A DNA stretch of 64,000 nucleotides from NCBI RefSeq assembly GCF_021012795.1, contig NZ_VFYU01000027.1:24862-88861 (forward strand). Direction: 5' to 3'. Positions 45,564-55,297 of this stretch are shown in pieces. Under the pieces are notes generated by a model. The model searched no databases. It was not told where the DNA came from and saw only the letters and a program-made list of their open reading frames with translations. This DNA is from Psychrobacter sp. I-STPA10 (GTDB lineage: Bacteria; Pseudomonadota; Gammaproteobacteria; Pseudomonadales; Moraxellaceae). Position numbers and translations under genes: made by a program. Position 1 is the stretch's first letter; every line of letters starts with the position of its first letter.

Positions 45564-47771
45564 CTAGTGTATCTGTTTGGCATGCTTTTGCAAAGATATA
45601 AGGGCTTGCTGATAAGTATCATTGTCTGTATCTAGTGCACTTAACCGACCATAACGTAGTTGCCGATAGTCTTTTTTAACCAACATCACCGCATTTTTTG
45701 CCTCTGGCGTATCTGCTACTTCAATAAGGCGTGATAACCAATCTAGTAACCCTTCGCTGGGCTGCTGTGCCAATTGTGGGTCTATTTTTGCCACCCGCTG
45801 TGATAACTTGACTAAGGGTAAATCAGCAGGGTGCCAAATTTTACGACGACGATACCAAATAGCTGTCACAATTAACGCAATGATAATGACCAATCCTGCG
45901 ACCAGCCATAGTATTTGCTGCATCATATTGGCGATATTAAACCAACGTAATAACGCATTACTTTGTTTGTCTTGGTCATAACCCACCACATCACGCTGCC
46001 AATAATAGCTTGCCTGATCTGATAAACGGCGTAGAGTTTGTAACATGCGAAATTGTCGATAATTTAGCTGAGCCGCAGCACCTGTACCAAACATATCTGC
46101 GCCTTGCTGGGATGTCAATGCATTCATGCCTTGCTCGATGCGGTTTGGAGCAACAAATGCCGTTGGATCAACCCGAACCCAACCTTGTCCTTTAAGCCAC
46201 ACCTCACTCCAAGCATGTGCATCCATTTGCCGCACTTCCCAACTTTGTCCATCACGCCCCAACTCACCACCTTGATAACCAGCAACCACTCGAGCAGGTA
46301 TACCAGCTGCACGCATCAAGTAAGTAAAGCTTGATGCATAATGCTCACAAAATCCTGCCTTAGTACCAAATAAAAACTCATCAATACGGTTTTTATTGAG
46401 CGGTGGCGGTGAGAGTGTATAACGAAACTCTGTACTACCAATCCAATTACGAATGGCATTAATATAACGCTGAGGATCTTTACCTGCTTTAGAAAATTCT
46501 TGCTGAGCCCAAGCTCTGGCTTGTGTATTACCTTGACTGGGAATATGCAAATTAGCTGCTCGCTCTTGCTGAGATAACTGCAACCCAATACGCATATCAG
46601 GATACCGTTGCACACGATATCGTATCTGCTGTATAACAGGCTGCCGAGCACGTAAAGTAAAGTTTGAAGTAATAAAAGTACCTGCCTGATCAGGATAGGG
46701 ATAATCTAATCCATATAACCAGTTACGCTGTGTTGGTTGTAATATAACTTGGTAACTGCTCGGATTTTGCTGCTGTGTCATTGGTATGCTTTGCCATGCC
46801 ATTTGCATCCAATTGGGCATATCCCCTGAATACCAAATACGCTGATTGGGATTGGGTGTCCATGTTACCCCATCAAAATCACTAAACACCAATCCCCGCC
46901 AGTACATCTGTGATTGTGACGGTCTGGCTTCCACAAACTCAGCCCGAAATGCAAGCTCAGTTGACTGACTCAAATTTGCAAAATCACCTGGTGACATGCT
47001 ATCACTCACACCAGTCGTCGCCTGTTGTCCAGAAAGCTGTAGTGACCATAATGGGGGCAAGCGTGGAAAAAATATAAACAATATAATCAACAACGGTACT
47101 GCTTGCCCTGATAATAATAGTAAGCTACGCAAACGCCCACTACCCAGATTATTACCATCATCATTTAAACTGATAAAAGCAAAAAGCAGTATCAATACAC
47201 CAATGATTACCTCAATGGTTGTCAATAGCCCTTGATCAAACAAAAATAAGGCAGCTAATACAAAAAATGATAAATTTAGCACCACATAAGCATCACGACG
47301 CTTATATAACTCCCAAAGCTTACTAATCAAACACAACAGCAAAAAAGCCACCGCAACATCAACACCGAACGCGGTTTGATAAGTCAGCCATAAACCTGCA
47401 ACCCCAGCAATAAACCCGACTATTTGAATAAACTGGTAAAGCCGTTTTTTTGCCCAACGCTGTGCTTTTACTTTTGGTAATTGCGCCACAATGGTGAGCA
47501 TAGCATAAACAATCAACCAAACTGGCAAGTGACTGACATGTGGCAAAACAACTATTAATTGGGCAATGAGTATCCAATAATAAGCAGGTAATCCTATTAG
47601 CTTTTGCCACCAATGTCTGGGCTGCAAAGCATCTAACCTATCTAAAGGTGCGTGTATATATCCTTGGGCCAATTGTTCAAAGCTGTCACTTGGCAGCTGA
47701 ACACTTGCCGATACAGTTGATGTATTCTGCTCAGATACGCTTACTGATGGTTTTTGATAAAATAAACTCAT
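45564..47771 (-). CDS. tgpA: TgpA-type transglutaminase-like membrane protein (DUF3488)
   Basis: A 735-residue protein. The N-terminal half has about six membrane helices (DUF3488). A periplasmic transglutaminase-like domain follows, with Cys in TKAGFCEHYASSF, His in DAHAWSEVWL and Asp in VRVDPTAF. One further helix (about 615-640) and a cytoplasmic tail end the protein. TgpA is essential in Pseudomonas aeruginosa and its substrate is unknown. The ATG at 47771 overlaps the upstream stop (ATGA), so I prefer it to an earlier in-frame ATG. Last gene of a moxR-DUF58-tgpA operon. Confidence 0.88.
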   Translation of the reverse strand: MSLFYQKPSVSVSEQNTSTVSASVQLPSDSFEQLAQGYIHAPLDRLDALQPRHWWQKLIGLPAYYWILIAQLIVVLPHVSHLPVWLIVYAMLTIVAQLPKVKAQRWAKKRLYQFIQIVGFIAGVAGLWLTYQTAFGVDVAVAFLLLCLISKLWELYKRRDAYVVLNLSFFVLAALFLFDQGLLTTIEVIIGVLILLFAFISLNDDGNNLGSGRLRSLLLLSGQAVPLLIILFIFFPRLPPLWSLQLSGQQATTGVSDSMSPGDFANLSQSTELAFRAEFVEARPSQSQMYWRGLVFSDFDGVTWTPNPNQRIWYSGDMPNWMQMAWQSIPMTQQQNPSSYQVILQPTQRNWLYGLDYPYPDQAGTFITSNFTLRARQPVIQQIRYRVQRYPDMRIGLQLSQQERAANLHIPSQGNTQARAWAQQEFSKAGKDPQRYINAIRNWIGSTEFRYTLSPPPLNKNRIDEFLFGTKAGFCEHYASSFTYLMRAAGIPARVVAGYQGGELGRDGQSWEVRQMDAHAWSEVWLKGQGWVRVDPTAFVAPNRIEQGMNALTSQQGADMFGTGAAAQLNYRQFRMLQTLRRLSDQASYYWQRDVVGYDQDKQSNALLRWFNIANMMQQILWLVAGLVIIIALIVTAIWYRRRKIWHPADLPLVKLSQRVAKIDPQLAQQPSEGLLDWLSRLIEVADTPEAKNAVMLVKKDYRQLRYGRLSALDTDNDTYQQALISLQKHAKQIH

Positions 47772-48838
47772 GGTAATTTTGCCAACCTTAGTAAGCATGC
47801 CTGCATATAAGCATCGCCTTGACCAATGACTAAATCAGAAGTGAGTTTTTCATTTGGCAGTCGCAACATAAATGGCTCTTGTGTCTCCCCTAGTTTTTTG
47901 ACTGCATAAGCCAGCATAGATAGCTTAGTTTCATGATCACTGGCAGGCATATTTGCATAGTCAAGTACCAATTCTTTCCCCACCGTATCAGCAAATTGCT
48001 TAGTCAGCATACCTTGTCCTCGTGCCACATGCGCCCAAGATACTCGTGCCAACGACTCACCTGCCACATACTCCTCTAGCGTATCAAAATCATTTTGTCC
48101 CTTTCTACTATGCACACTCCAATCGCTGTCTTCTTCACTGGTGTCAACATTGGCATGTTGCCAATCAAACTCTATGGGTTTGGGAGCTACCCAAGCAGGG
48201 CGAGCAAAATAAACATAAGACCATGCACGCATGATACCCAAAGGATATACACTACTCACAATCAATCTGGGCAGTTGTAAACGTCCACGTTTGTCGGCTA
48301 TCAATGGCAGCCGCACCAAAACCTTCTCTTGCACACTGGCAAGCGTGTGTGTGTGTTCTAATCCTAACTGTGCTAATTGCTGCTGCTTATTGGCATTATC
48401 TGGCGTTATCTTATTATGAATTTCATTCTTATAATCAAAATGAAGTTGTACTTGACGAGATGGTTTGGATTTATCATTTTCAATCTCTATGGTTACCCAT
48501 ATTGGTTCACCCACTGCCGCCATTTGAATATCACGCAAGTTTATTTTTAGTCCTGACACATGTGCAAAAGTAAGATGCAGACTAATGACCCAAATACTGG
48601 CTAAATAAAAACACAATCCCAACACCAAATTATTAGCATAATTCACCCCTAAGATAAAAGTAATGACCAGTAATAAAGCGTACAACATGCCTTCACGACT
48701 AAAAAATATATACACATTACGTAAAGTTAAAGTTGCTGAGTCTGAACGTGGCGCACGATTTGCAAAAAAACGCTGCACACGCGGCGTAATCTGCTGACGA
48801 ATGGGAGAAAAAATGGAGGATAATAAAGACATAGTCAT
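47768..48838 (-). CDS. DUF58 domain protein
   Basis: A 356-residue protein with two membrane helices (about 52-72 and 76-96) and a cytoplasmic DUF58 domain that includes VSSVYPLGIMRAWSYVYF, the RKGQNDFDTLEEYVAGESLARVSW-like core and LVLDYANMP, a von Willebrand-A-like fold. The trio of MoxR ATPase, DUF58 and TgpA is a conserved gammaproteobacterial set thought to act in envelope quality control. It overlaps tgpA by four bases. The ribosome binding site is weak. Confidence 0.87.
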   Translation of the reverse strand: MTMSLLSSIFSPIRQQITPRVQRFFANRAPRSDSATLTLRNVYIFFSREGMLYALLLVITFILGVNYANNLVLGLCFYLASIWVISLHLTFAHVSGLKINLRDIQMAAVGEPIWVTIEIENDKSKPSRQVQLHFDYKNEIHNKITPDNANKQQQLAQLGLEHTHTLASVQEKVLVRLPLIADKRGRLQLPRLIVSSVYPLGIMRAWSYVYFARPAWVAPKPIEFDWQHANVDTSEEDSDWSVHSRKGQNDFDTLEEYVAGESLARVSWAHVARGQGMLTKQFADTVGKELVLDYANMPASDHETKLSMLAYAVKKLGETQEPFMLRLPNEKLTSDLVIGQGDAYMQACLLRLAKLP

Positions 48839-48898
48839 GTCACAAGTTATTGAATATTGGCAAAATAAATATTGCTAGAACAGATAATTTCATCAGAT

Positions 48899-49870
48899 TT
48901 ATATCAATACAGGTGTGGTCGCTAATACTTGTTGTGCTAACGTCTTTTGGTTCTGCGCCCCCAACTGATTAAATGGAATGAATCGTTGTCCCAATCGATG
49001 ATCTGCCACTGCTGCAAATATCGCCTGTACATCCTCAGGTGTTACCTCATCGTGTGCTGATACATAGGCATGTGCCTGTGCAGCATGTTTCACTGCCAAC
49101 ACCGCCCGAGGTGAAAGACCATGATAATCTGGGCTTTCACGAGTCATCTGTACTAGCCTTAAAATATAATCAATCACCACATCAGCGACATATATCTGTT
49201 TTACCGCTTGCTGTGCCAAAATGACCTCATCACTATTCATCACTGCTGACAAATCTTGCAACATATCCCGTCTATCTTCACCTGCCAACAAAGCCCGTTC
49301 AGCAGTTGCAGACGGATAACCCAGTGACAAGCACATCAAAAAGCGATCTAACTGCGACTCAGGCAATGGATAAACGCCCGCCTGCTGAGTGGGGTTTTGG
49401 GTAGCAATCACAAAAAATGGGGCTGGTAGCTCATACGTCTGACTATCATGAGTCACTTGACGCTCTTCCATTGCCTCAAGTAGCGCACTTTGTGTCTTCG
49501 GGCTGGAGCGATTGATTTCATCTGCCAATAAAAGCTGAGTAAATATTGGGCCTTGGCGAAACTCAAACCGATGCTCAGCTTGATGGTATAGACTCATCCC
49601 CAAAATATCAGCAGGCAGCATATCATTAGTAAACTGTACTCGATTAAAATCCAAACCCAGCAGATTGGCTAAACCATGTGCCAATGTCGTTTTTCCCATT
49701 CCTGGCAAATCTTGTAATAGCAAATGCCCATTGGCAAGCACACAAGATAACGCAAGTTTGGTCACTTGCGGCTTATCAAGAATGATTTCATTAAGTTTAA
49801 AAAGTAGTTGTTGAATTTTATTAGAAATATGAGCAGTATTTACCACATGATCACGTATAGAGTTTGGCAT
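48899..49870 (-). CDS. MoxR family AAA+ ATPase
   Basis: A 323-residue chaperone-like ATPase. Walker A is DLPGMGKTTLAHGLA, Walker B is LLLADEINRSSPKTQSALLEAMEE, sensor 1 is VIATQNPTQQAGVYPLPESQLDRF, and sensor 2 is in GLSPRAVLAVKHAAQA. MoxR proteins usually work with a DUF58/VWA partner, which is the next gene (60 bp downstream). First gene of the operon. Confidence 0.92.
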   Translation of the reverse strand: MPNSIRDHVVNTAHISNKIQQLLFKLNEIILDKPQVTKLALSCVLANGHLLLQDLPGMGKTTLAHGLANLLGLDFNRVQFTNDMLPADILGMSLYHQAEHRFEFRQGPIFTQLLLADEINRSSPKTQSALLEAMEERQVTHDSQTYELPAPFFVIATQNPTQQAGVYPLPESQLDRFLMCLSLGYPSATAERALLAGEDRRDMLQDLSAVMNSDEVILAQQAVKQIYVADVVIDYILRLVQMTRESPDYHGLSPRAVLAVKHAAQAHAYVSAHDEVTPEDVQAIFAAVADHRLGQRFIPFNQLGAQNQKTLAQQVLATTPVLI

Positions 49871-50070
49871 AATTAGTTATAGTGTGTCTGTTATATAAAA
49901 GGGAAGGAGGAATCAATAATATTGTAAAAAATGATGTCTATTAAGGCATTATATTATAAGTAAGCCTTTGATTTTTAGTTATTTTACTATGCTATATTGA
50001 TATGCCTAATCAAGGCTAAGTTTTAATCCAAATTTGAGCTGATATATCAGCAAGCATTACTTACCTCAGC

Positions 50071-50106
50071 GACTTAGTCTTTGACTTGGTCTCTGACTTG
50101 GCCTCT
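50071..50106 (-). repeat. Three 12-bp tandem repeats across the cytochrome gene stop
   Basis: GACTTAGTCTTT, GACTTGGTCTCT and GACTTGGCCTCT follow each other directly and run into the stop codon of the cytochrome c gene. They lie mainly in the 3' untranslated part. Confidence 0.7.
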
Positions 50107-50653
50107 ATTGTGGCGGCATTATTGGTGCATCAACAGGATTATCCAACTGCTGTAAATCTGTCGAAGTTGTTTCTTGGTCAACTGTACTACCTGCATCTGC
50201 TCTTAACGTAGATAGATAAGCAATAATATCGGCACGTTCATTGGCGTCTGGCACACCATCAGTACGCATTCGATTTCCAGGTAATGCTTGTTGTGCATCT
50301 TTTAAATAGGTATCTAGAGTTTTTTCATCCCATACCCATCCAGAATTTATCATCACCTCACTATATTTATAGTCCTTTAATGACGCTGCTGGTGCACCAT
50401 AAATTCGTAGTAGCTGAGGCCCTTTTTCATTTGAGCCAGGTGTCAGTTTATGACATTTATCGCATAAATCATGATAAAGCTGCTTACCATTATCAATATT
50501 TGCCGTGGTTAATGGCGGTAGGGTTACAGGCGCTCTTTGATCAGGTGGCTGACGCTCACAACCTGATACTCCAGCACTTACTATCAACAACATACTGCTA
50601 CTGATTGCAACTGTGATACGAGTGAGGTGCATACAAAATTTCTGACAATCCAT
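50105..50653 (-). CDS. Class I c-type cytochrome, probable lipoprotein
   Basis: A 182-residue protein. The hydrophobic signal segment ends in a lipobox-like GVSGC (about residues 28-32), so it is probably an outer- or inner-membrane lipoprotein facing the periplasm. The haem motif is CDKCH, and a downstream Met (in GNRMRTDGVPDANERADIIAYL) is the likely sixth ligand. The last 30 residues form a Thr/Asp/Gln/Pro-rich tail. An electron-transfer role is likely; the partner is unknown. An alternative start at 50632 would shorten the signal by seven residues. Confidence 0.85.
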   Translation of the reverse strand: MDCQKFCMHLTRITVAISSSMLLIVSAGVSGCERQPPDQRAPVTLPPLTTANIDNGKQLYHDLCDKCHKLTPGSNEKGPQLLRIYGAPAASLKDYKYSEVMINSGWVWDEKTLDTYLKDAQQALPGNRMRTDGVPDANERADIIAYLSTLRADAGSTVDQETTSTDLQQLDNPVDAPIMPPQ

Positions 50654-50920
50654 TACTATCTACTTATTTTTTTCACTTCATAAAACAGTCATATAGTCTG
50701 CATCATAACATTTACCCTCACTTATGTAAGCTATAGCTTAGTAACTTACGTAACAGTTACGCACATATATCCTTCACAATTTTGTTATTTTAAAGAGAGC
50801 GTATCGTATCTCGACACCATTAAAATCAGTAAATTATCTATACACTATTAATTTTCATTTCATATATAAATATTTATTTATATATATATCTATATACCAA
50901 AAATTATACCAACAATAATC

Positions 50921-53011
50921 CTAACCGCCTTGTACCACAGTCATGTGCTCAGCCGGCTCTTGTAAATAATACCCTTGTAGATAACGAGCACCCACACTCC
51001 AAGCAGCAGACATGACCGCTGCATCCTCAATATATGGCATCAACACAGAAGTATTATGTTCATTGGCAGTATTAATTAAGGTTTTAATTGTTTCAATATT
51101 CGTCACTTGACTCAAATCTTTTACATAGTTACGTGCCAAACGTACCATAGTGGGCGTAACAAATTCCATCACAGCCACAGTTTTTGCTGTTGAACCAAAA
51201 TGATGTATTCCCACACGACAACCAACCTGTTTTAAGGCGATAAACTGTTTTTTTGCCAAGGTCATGTGTTCGACCAACTCTTTTTCATTAAACTGTACTG
51301 TCAAGGCATTTGGCTCACCACCCACTGCATTAATGAGCTGGCTTACCATCCCTGATAACTTTTTATTGGCTAACGAATCACTGGTCAACTGCACTAAAAT
51401 TCTAGTATCTGCTGCTTCTTTACGCACCATATTTAGCTGTTTACAAGCATTAATCAATACCCAACGATCTATTTTTTCCATTAAATCGTAACGTTTTGCC
51501 ACAGGGAAGAACTGATCAGGTGTCATCATCGTGCCATCAGCAAGTGGCAAGCGCAAATATACCTCAAAGAAATTGCTTGAATCTGTCTCAATATCATAAA
51601 TGGGCTGAAACATAAGCTTAAACTGATTTTTACTCAGAGCATTTTGCAAATACTCTACCAATGCCGCCTCATCTTCTTTGGCATGTTGGCTTGGATCATA
51701 AAATCGAACAATATTACCTTCATTTTTACTATCTACAAAGGCTTGTTTCGCTGTTTCCATAACACGATCAACAATGGCGACCATATCAGGAGATGTTTCA
51801 TCAATTGCAACCGCACCAATGGTCAAAGTTGTCGTCACTGTACGCGTACCCACCTCAATCAACATTTTACTGACAGTTTGGCGTACCTGTTCCACATGCT
51901 GTAATAAGGATTCAGTTTCCATACCTGTTTGCAAAATCGCAAAATCATTACCATTAAAACGGCTGACAGTACCCTCTGGAAAAGACTTCTCTAGCACACT
52001 GGCGACTTGTTTGACAGTCTCATCCACACCCTGAAGCCCAAGATCAGAGTTAATCTTACCAATATTATCAAGATGCACATACAAAATAGCCCCCGTTGTT
52101 GACCCTGACTTTGCCGCCTCATAAGCCTTAGCCAATTGCAACTCAAACCCTTTACGGTTAAGTAATCCCGTTAAGCTATCTATACGTTCAGCTTCAGCCA
52201 AAGCCTTAGCCATCTCTTCAGTATTGGCACTGTCGTTTTGTTGAATAATGATCTGAGTCACTGGCTCACCATCAAAGGTAGCCGCTGCTAACTGAAGCGT
52301 AGACTCAAATGTACTGCCATCTTTACGTTTACTCTCAAAGCTAAACTCGACCTCATCACGATTGCCTTTATCAAAACGCTTTAAAAACTGCTTAAAAGCA
52401 CTGACATTTTCACCCCCTGCAATCAAATCTATCACAGGAAAACCCATCAACTCCTCAGTACTACTAAAACCAAATAAATCTAAATAGGTATCATTAGCAA
52501 ATATATGTATGCCTTGATCAAGATATGCCACCGCACTTTTAGAGTTTTTAATAAGGATACTGGCACGCTGCTCAGCTTCTGATAATATATGATTAAGCTC
52601 TGCAATTTTACGTCGGGATTGTAGATTCTCATGCAGTATACGAATGGCTAACACTACCTGTGTCTCATTATCAGCCAATATCGCCTTCACCATCTTACCA
52701 TCTATGATCGCTGGCAACCCATCCTCATTACGTCCTGAGGTTGCTACTTCCTCACTCATCAAACATATCACAGGCAGATCTATATTTTGCTCTTGGATAA
52801 TACCCACCACATCGGTAAACCCCATGTCATAGGCAGTACCATAAACTAAGACATCCCAAGGTTGCCGCAACAGTTTAATTAACTCTTGTTTATCATCCAA
52901 AAATCCTAAGTTTACCTCTTTATAATAATAGGATAATAAAGAGACAATACGCTCAGCATATATCTGGTTGTCATCAACCACTAATAAATTTAATGTACTT
53001 TTTTCAGCCAT
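50921..53011 (-). CDS. fimX: FimX-like c-di-GMP receptor (REC-PAS-degenerate GGDEF-degenerate EAL)
   Basis: A 696-residue protein. The receiver-like domain (LLVVDDNQIYAERI, residues 1-130) lacks a clear phospho-acceptor, reading WDVLVYGTAYD where VDxxLP is usual. A PAS domain (about 150-265) follows, then a GGDEF-family domain whose active-site loop is SRFNGNDFAIL (NGNDF instead of GGDEF), and an EAL-family domain with FEVYLRL instead of EAL. The same degenerate layout is known from FimX, which binds c-di-GMP without turnover and controls type IV pilus assembly and twitching. No pilus genes lie in the window. Confidence 0.87.
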   Translation of the reverse strand: MAEKSTLNLLVVDDNQIYAERIVSLLSYYYKEVNLGFLDDKQELIKLLRQPWDVLVYGTAYDMGFTDVVGIIQEQNIDLPVICLMSEEVATSGRNEDGLPAIIDGKMVKAILADNETQVVLAIRILHENLQSRRKIAELNHILSEAEQRASILIKNSKSAVAYLDQGIHIFANDTYLDLFGFSSTEELMGFPVIDLIAGGENVSAFKQFLKRFDKGNRDEVEFSFESKRKDGSTFESTLQLAAATFDGEPVTQIIIQQNDSANTEEMAKALAEAERIDSLTGLLNRKGFELQLAKAYEAAKSGSTTGAILYVHLDNIGKINSDLGLQGVDETVKQVASVLEKSFPEGTVSRFNGNDFAILQTGMETESLLQHVEQVRQTVSKMLIEVGTRTVTTTLTIGAVAIDETSPDMVAIVDRVMETAKQAFVDSKNEGNIVRFYDPSQHAKEDEAALVEYLQNALSKNQFKLMFQPIYDIETDSSNFFEVYLRLPLADGTMMTPDQFFPVAKRYDLMEKIDRWVLINACKQLNMVRKEAADTRILVQLTSDSLANKKLSGMVSQLINAVGGEPNALTVQFNEKELVEHMTLAKKQFIALKQVGCRVGIHHFGSTAKTVAVMEFVTPTMVRLARNYVKDLSQVTNIETIKTLINTANEHNTSVLMPYIEDAAVMSAAWSVGARYLQGYYLQEPAEHMTVVQGG

Positions 53012-53117
53012 GGTATACCTTTATTTTTGTAACAAAAGACTGTAAGAATTGGACCAATGCGGTGTGATATAAACCATCAATATATTGAACAATATCAAAA
53101 TCTATATTGAACATGTT

Positions 53118-53149
53118 GCTAACAATAATATTATTACACTAATGTTAGC
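53118..53149. promoter_or_regulatory. Dyad between epmB and fimX
   Basis: GCTAACA (53118) and TGTTAGC (53143) flank an AATAATATTATT palindrome, about 110-140 bp upstream of the fimX start. It could be a regulator site for fimX or a weak terminator. Confidence 0.35.
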
Positions 53150-53184
53150 ACATTGTTTTTTAAAGTAGTTACCACTGACGACCA

Positions 53185-54237
53185 TTAATATACCTTATAT
53201 AGATTTACAGGTGTCTTAAAAAGACGATGTGGTTCTTCTCGCACCAACTTAGGCACAAGATAGCCTGGCATAGCTGCAAGCATTTGCCAATACAACTCAA
53301 CTGCTTTTTTCTCTGTTAGGTCAAAATGTGCTGCCCCTGCCACTTTATCAAGTACATGCAAATAATACGGCAACACACCAACTGCAAACAATCGCTGACT
53401 TAAAGCAACTTGTGCACTTACACTATCATTAACCCCTTGTAATAACACTGTTTGATTTAGCAAAGTAATACCTGCCTGCTTAGCCTGACTAATATAATAC
53501 TCTGTATGTTTATCAATTTCATTGGCATGATTGCAATGTAATACCATAACAATCTGACAACGACTTTGGGTAAGATAATCTAATAATACCCTATCCAAAC
53601 GCTCTGGAATGACAATGGGTAAGCGTGTATGTAAACGAATCGTCGTAATCTGTGCCAAATCTTCAAATACTTGTAACTGCTGAATCAAACGTCGATTAGA
53701 GACGCTCAATGGATCACCACCGCTTAAAATGACTTCATTAATTTCAGGATGTGACTCAATATAATATTTTATCGCAGGTATTTGCTGAGAAGAAGGTAGA
53801 TTACTTTGATAATCAAAATGTTGACGAAAACAATAACGACAATGAATGGCGCAAGCCCCAGTAACAGTGATTAATACCCGTGATTGATACTTATGTAAAA
53901 GTCCTTGAATCGGATTATGTATATTTTCTGCTAATGGATCTGCCACATAACCTGTCACCGAGCTTAACTCTGCTCGCTGTGGTAATACTTGTAACAAAAG
54001 TGGATCATTGGCATCCCCCATACACATTTTATTAACAAAAGCGCGAGGAACTCTTAAAGGGAAATTTTTGGGGACATATAAACTAGGCTTAAGCTCAGTT
54101 AACTGTAAAATCTCTAATAATTCATCTAAATCATTGATTGTATCTGCTAACTGCGTCTGCCAACTGGTTTCAGTATGTGAATGAACAGGCAAACGGTGTT
54201 TTGCTAGGTTTTTTTGTGCAGATAAATGGTTTATCAT
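53185..54237 (-). CDS. epmB: EF-P beta-lysylation protein EpmB (lysine 2,3-aminomutase type)
   Basis: A 350-residue radical-SAM enzyme. The cluster motif is CAIHCRYC (C-x3-C-x2-C), followed by NEVILSGGDPLSVSNRRL. It makes (R)-beta-lysine for attachment to EF-P Lys34 by EpmA, which is not in the window. The start at 54237 is preferred because AAAGG lies nine bases before it; an upstream TTG would add two residues. Divergent from efp with 93 bp between them, the classic pairing. Confidence 0.93.
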   Translation of the reverse strand: MINHLSAQKNLAKHRLPVHSHTETSWQTQLADTINDLDELLEILQLTELKPSLYVPKNFPLRVPRAFVNKMCMGDANDPLLLQVLPQRAELSSVTGYVADPLAENIHNPIQGLLHKYQSRVLITVTGACAIHCRYCFRQHFDYQSNLPSSQQIPAIKYYIESHPEINEVILSGGDPLSVSNRRLIQQLQVFEDLAQITTIRLHTRLPIVIPERLDRVLLDYLTQSRCQIVMVLHCNHANEIDKHTEYYISQAKQAGITLLNQTVLLQGVNDSVSAQVALSQRLFAVGVLPYYLHVLDKVAGAAHFDLTEKKAVELYWQMLAAMPGYLVPKLVREEPHRLFKTPVNLYKVY

Positions 54238-54330
54238 GAGCAACCTTTATAAAGAGATTTCTATCGGCTAAAACAGGATATAATATCACTTTCAACACCT
54301 CAAAGACTAACATAAAAGTAGGAGCATATC

Positions 54331-54903
54331 GTGGCAAGTTACTCAACCAACGAATTTAAAGCAGGCTTAAAAGTAATGTTAGATGGCAATCCTTGCGCCA
54401 TCATCGAAAATGAATTTGTCAAACCTGGCAAAGGACAAGCATTTAACAGAGTTAAATTACGTAACCTTCGCACAGGTAAAGTACTAGAGCAAACCTTTAA
54501 ATCAGGCGATAGCCTTGAAGGTGCTGATGTTTTGGATACAGAAATGAACTATTTATACAACGATGGTGAGTTTTGGCATTTTATGCACCCTGAAACATTT
54601 GAACAACTACAAGCAGATAAAACAGCCATGGGAGATGCAGCGCAATGGCTCAAAGAAAATAGCAACGCCCTTTGCACCATTACCTTATTTAATGGTGTGC
54701 CTTTATCTGTTACCCCTCCCAATTTTGTTGAGCTAGAAATTATTGAGACAGATCCAGGTGTGCGTGGTGATACTTCTGGTGGTGGTGGTAAACCTGCAAA
54801 ACTAGAAACGGGTGCTGTTGTACGTGTACCTCTATTTGTGCAACAAAATGAAGTTGTACGTGTTGACACGCGTACAGGGGATTACCAAACTCGTGTCAGT
54901 TAA
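54331..54903 (+). CDS. efp: Translation elongation factor P
   Basis: A 190-residue three-domain protein that relieves ribosome stalling at polyproline. The modification site K34 lies in [16 protein letters not shown], as in EF-Ps modified with beta-lysine. The rest follows the family ([42 protein letters not shown]). It begins with GTG, preceded by GTAGGAGC. The neighbouring epmB fits lysylation. Confidence 0.96.
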   Translation: MASYSTNEFKAGLKVMLDGNPCAIIENEFVKPGKGQAFNRVKLRNLRTGKVLEQTFKSGDSLEGADVLDTEMNYLYNDGEFWHFMHPETFEQLQADKTAMGDAAQWLKENSNALCTITLFNGVPLSVTPPNFVELEIIETDPGVRGDTSGGGGKPAKLETGAVVRVPLFVQQNEVVRVDTRTGDYQTRVS

Positions 54904-55142
54904 GGTCTGCTGAACATTTATCCTTGTAGGAAAAATTGGGATATTTATTTTAACAAGCAGTGTCTTAATCAAGTCAATGAACGTTGGTAATATCAGGATA
55001 TTAACCAGTTTATTAACGTAGAGTGAGGCAAATTTAGCCAATTTTTACACAAAAGTAAAATAAGCTGTATCCCTTGTAAATACTAACTTGACGGGGTGAG
55101 TGTTCAAAGAATAGTAAAACAGATACAAGGCAACTGATTATA

Positions 55143-55199
55143 GATATAGTCAGCGCAATTGATAACTGTTATGGTATTTAGTAGTTGTTTGACTATATC
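55143..55199. repeat. 57-bp TATAGTC-ended element
   Basis: Perfect ends GATATAGTCA (55143-55152) and TGACTATATC (55190-55199). This is the shortest member of the dispersed family. The 394-bp gap after efp otherwise shows only the terminator at 55209. Confidence 0.55.
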
Positions 55200-55208
55200 A
55201 CCATACAT

Positions 55209-55242
55209 AAAAATAGCGACTCTATCAGTCGCTATTTTTTTT
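55209..55242. terminator. Terminator between efp and the carboxylase operon
   Basis: AAATAGCGACT / AGTCGCTATTT has a 5-nt loop. A T run follows on the right and an A run lies on the left, so it may serve both converging transcripts. Confidence 0.85.
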
Positions 55243-55297
55243 AATCAATTTAACACATTTAAGTTAGCATCTAAGCTATTATTTAGATGCTTTTTAC

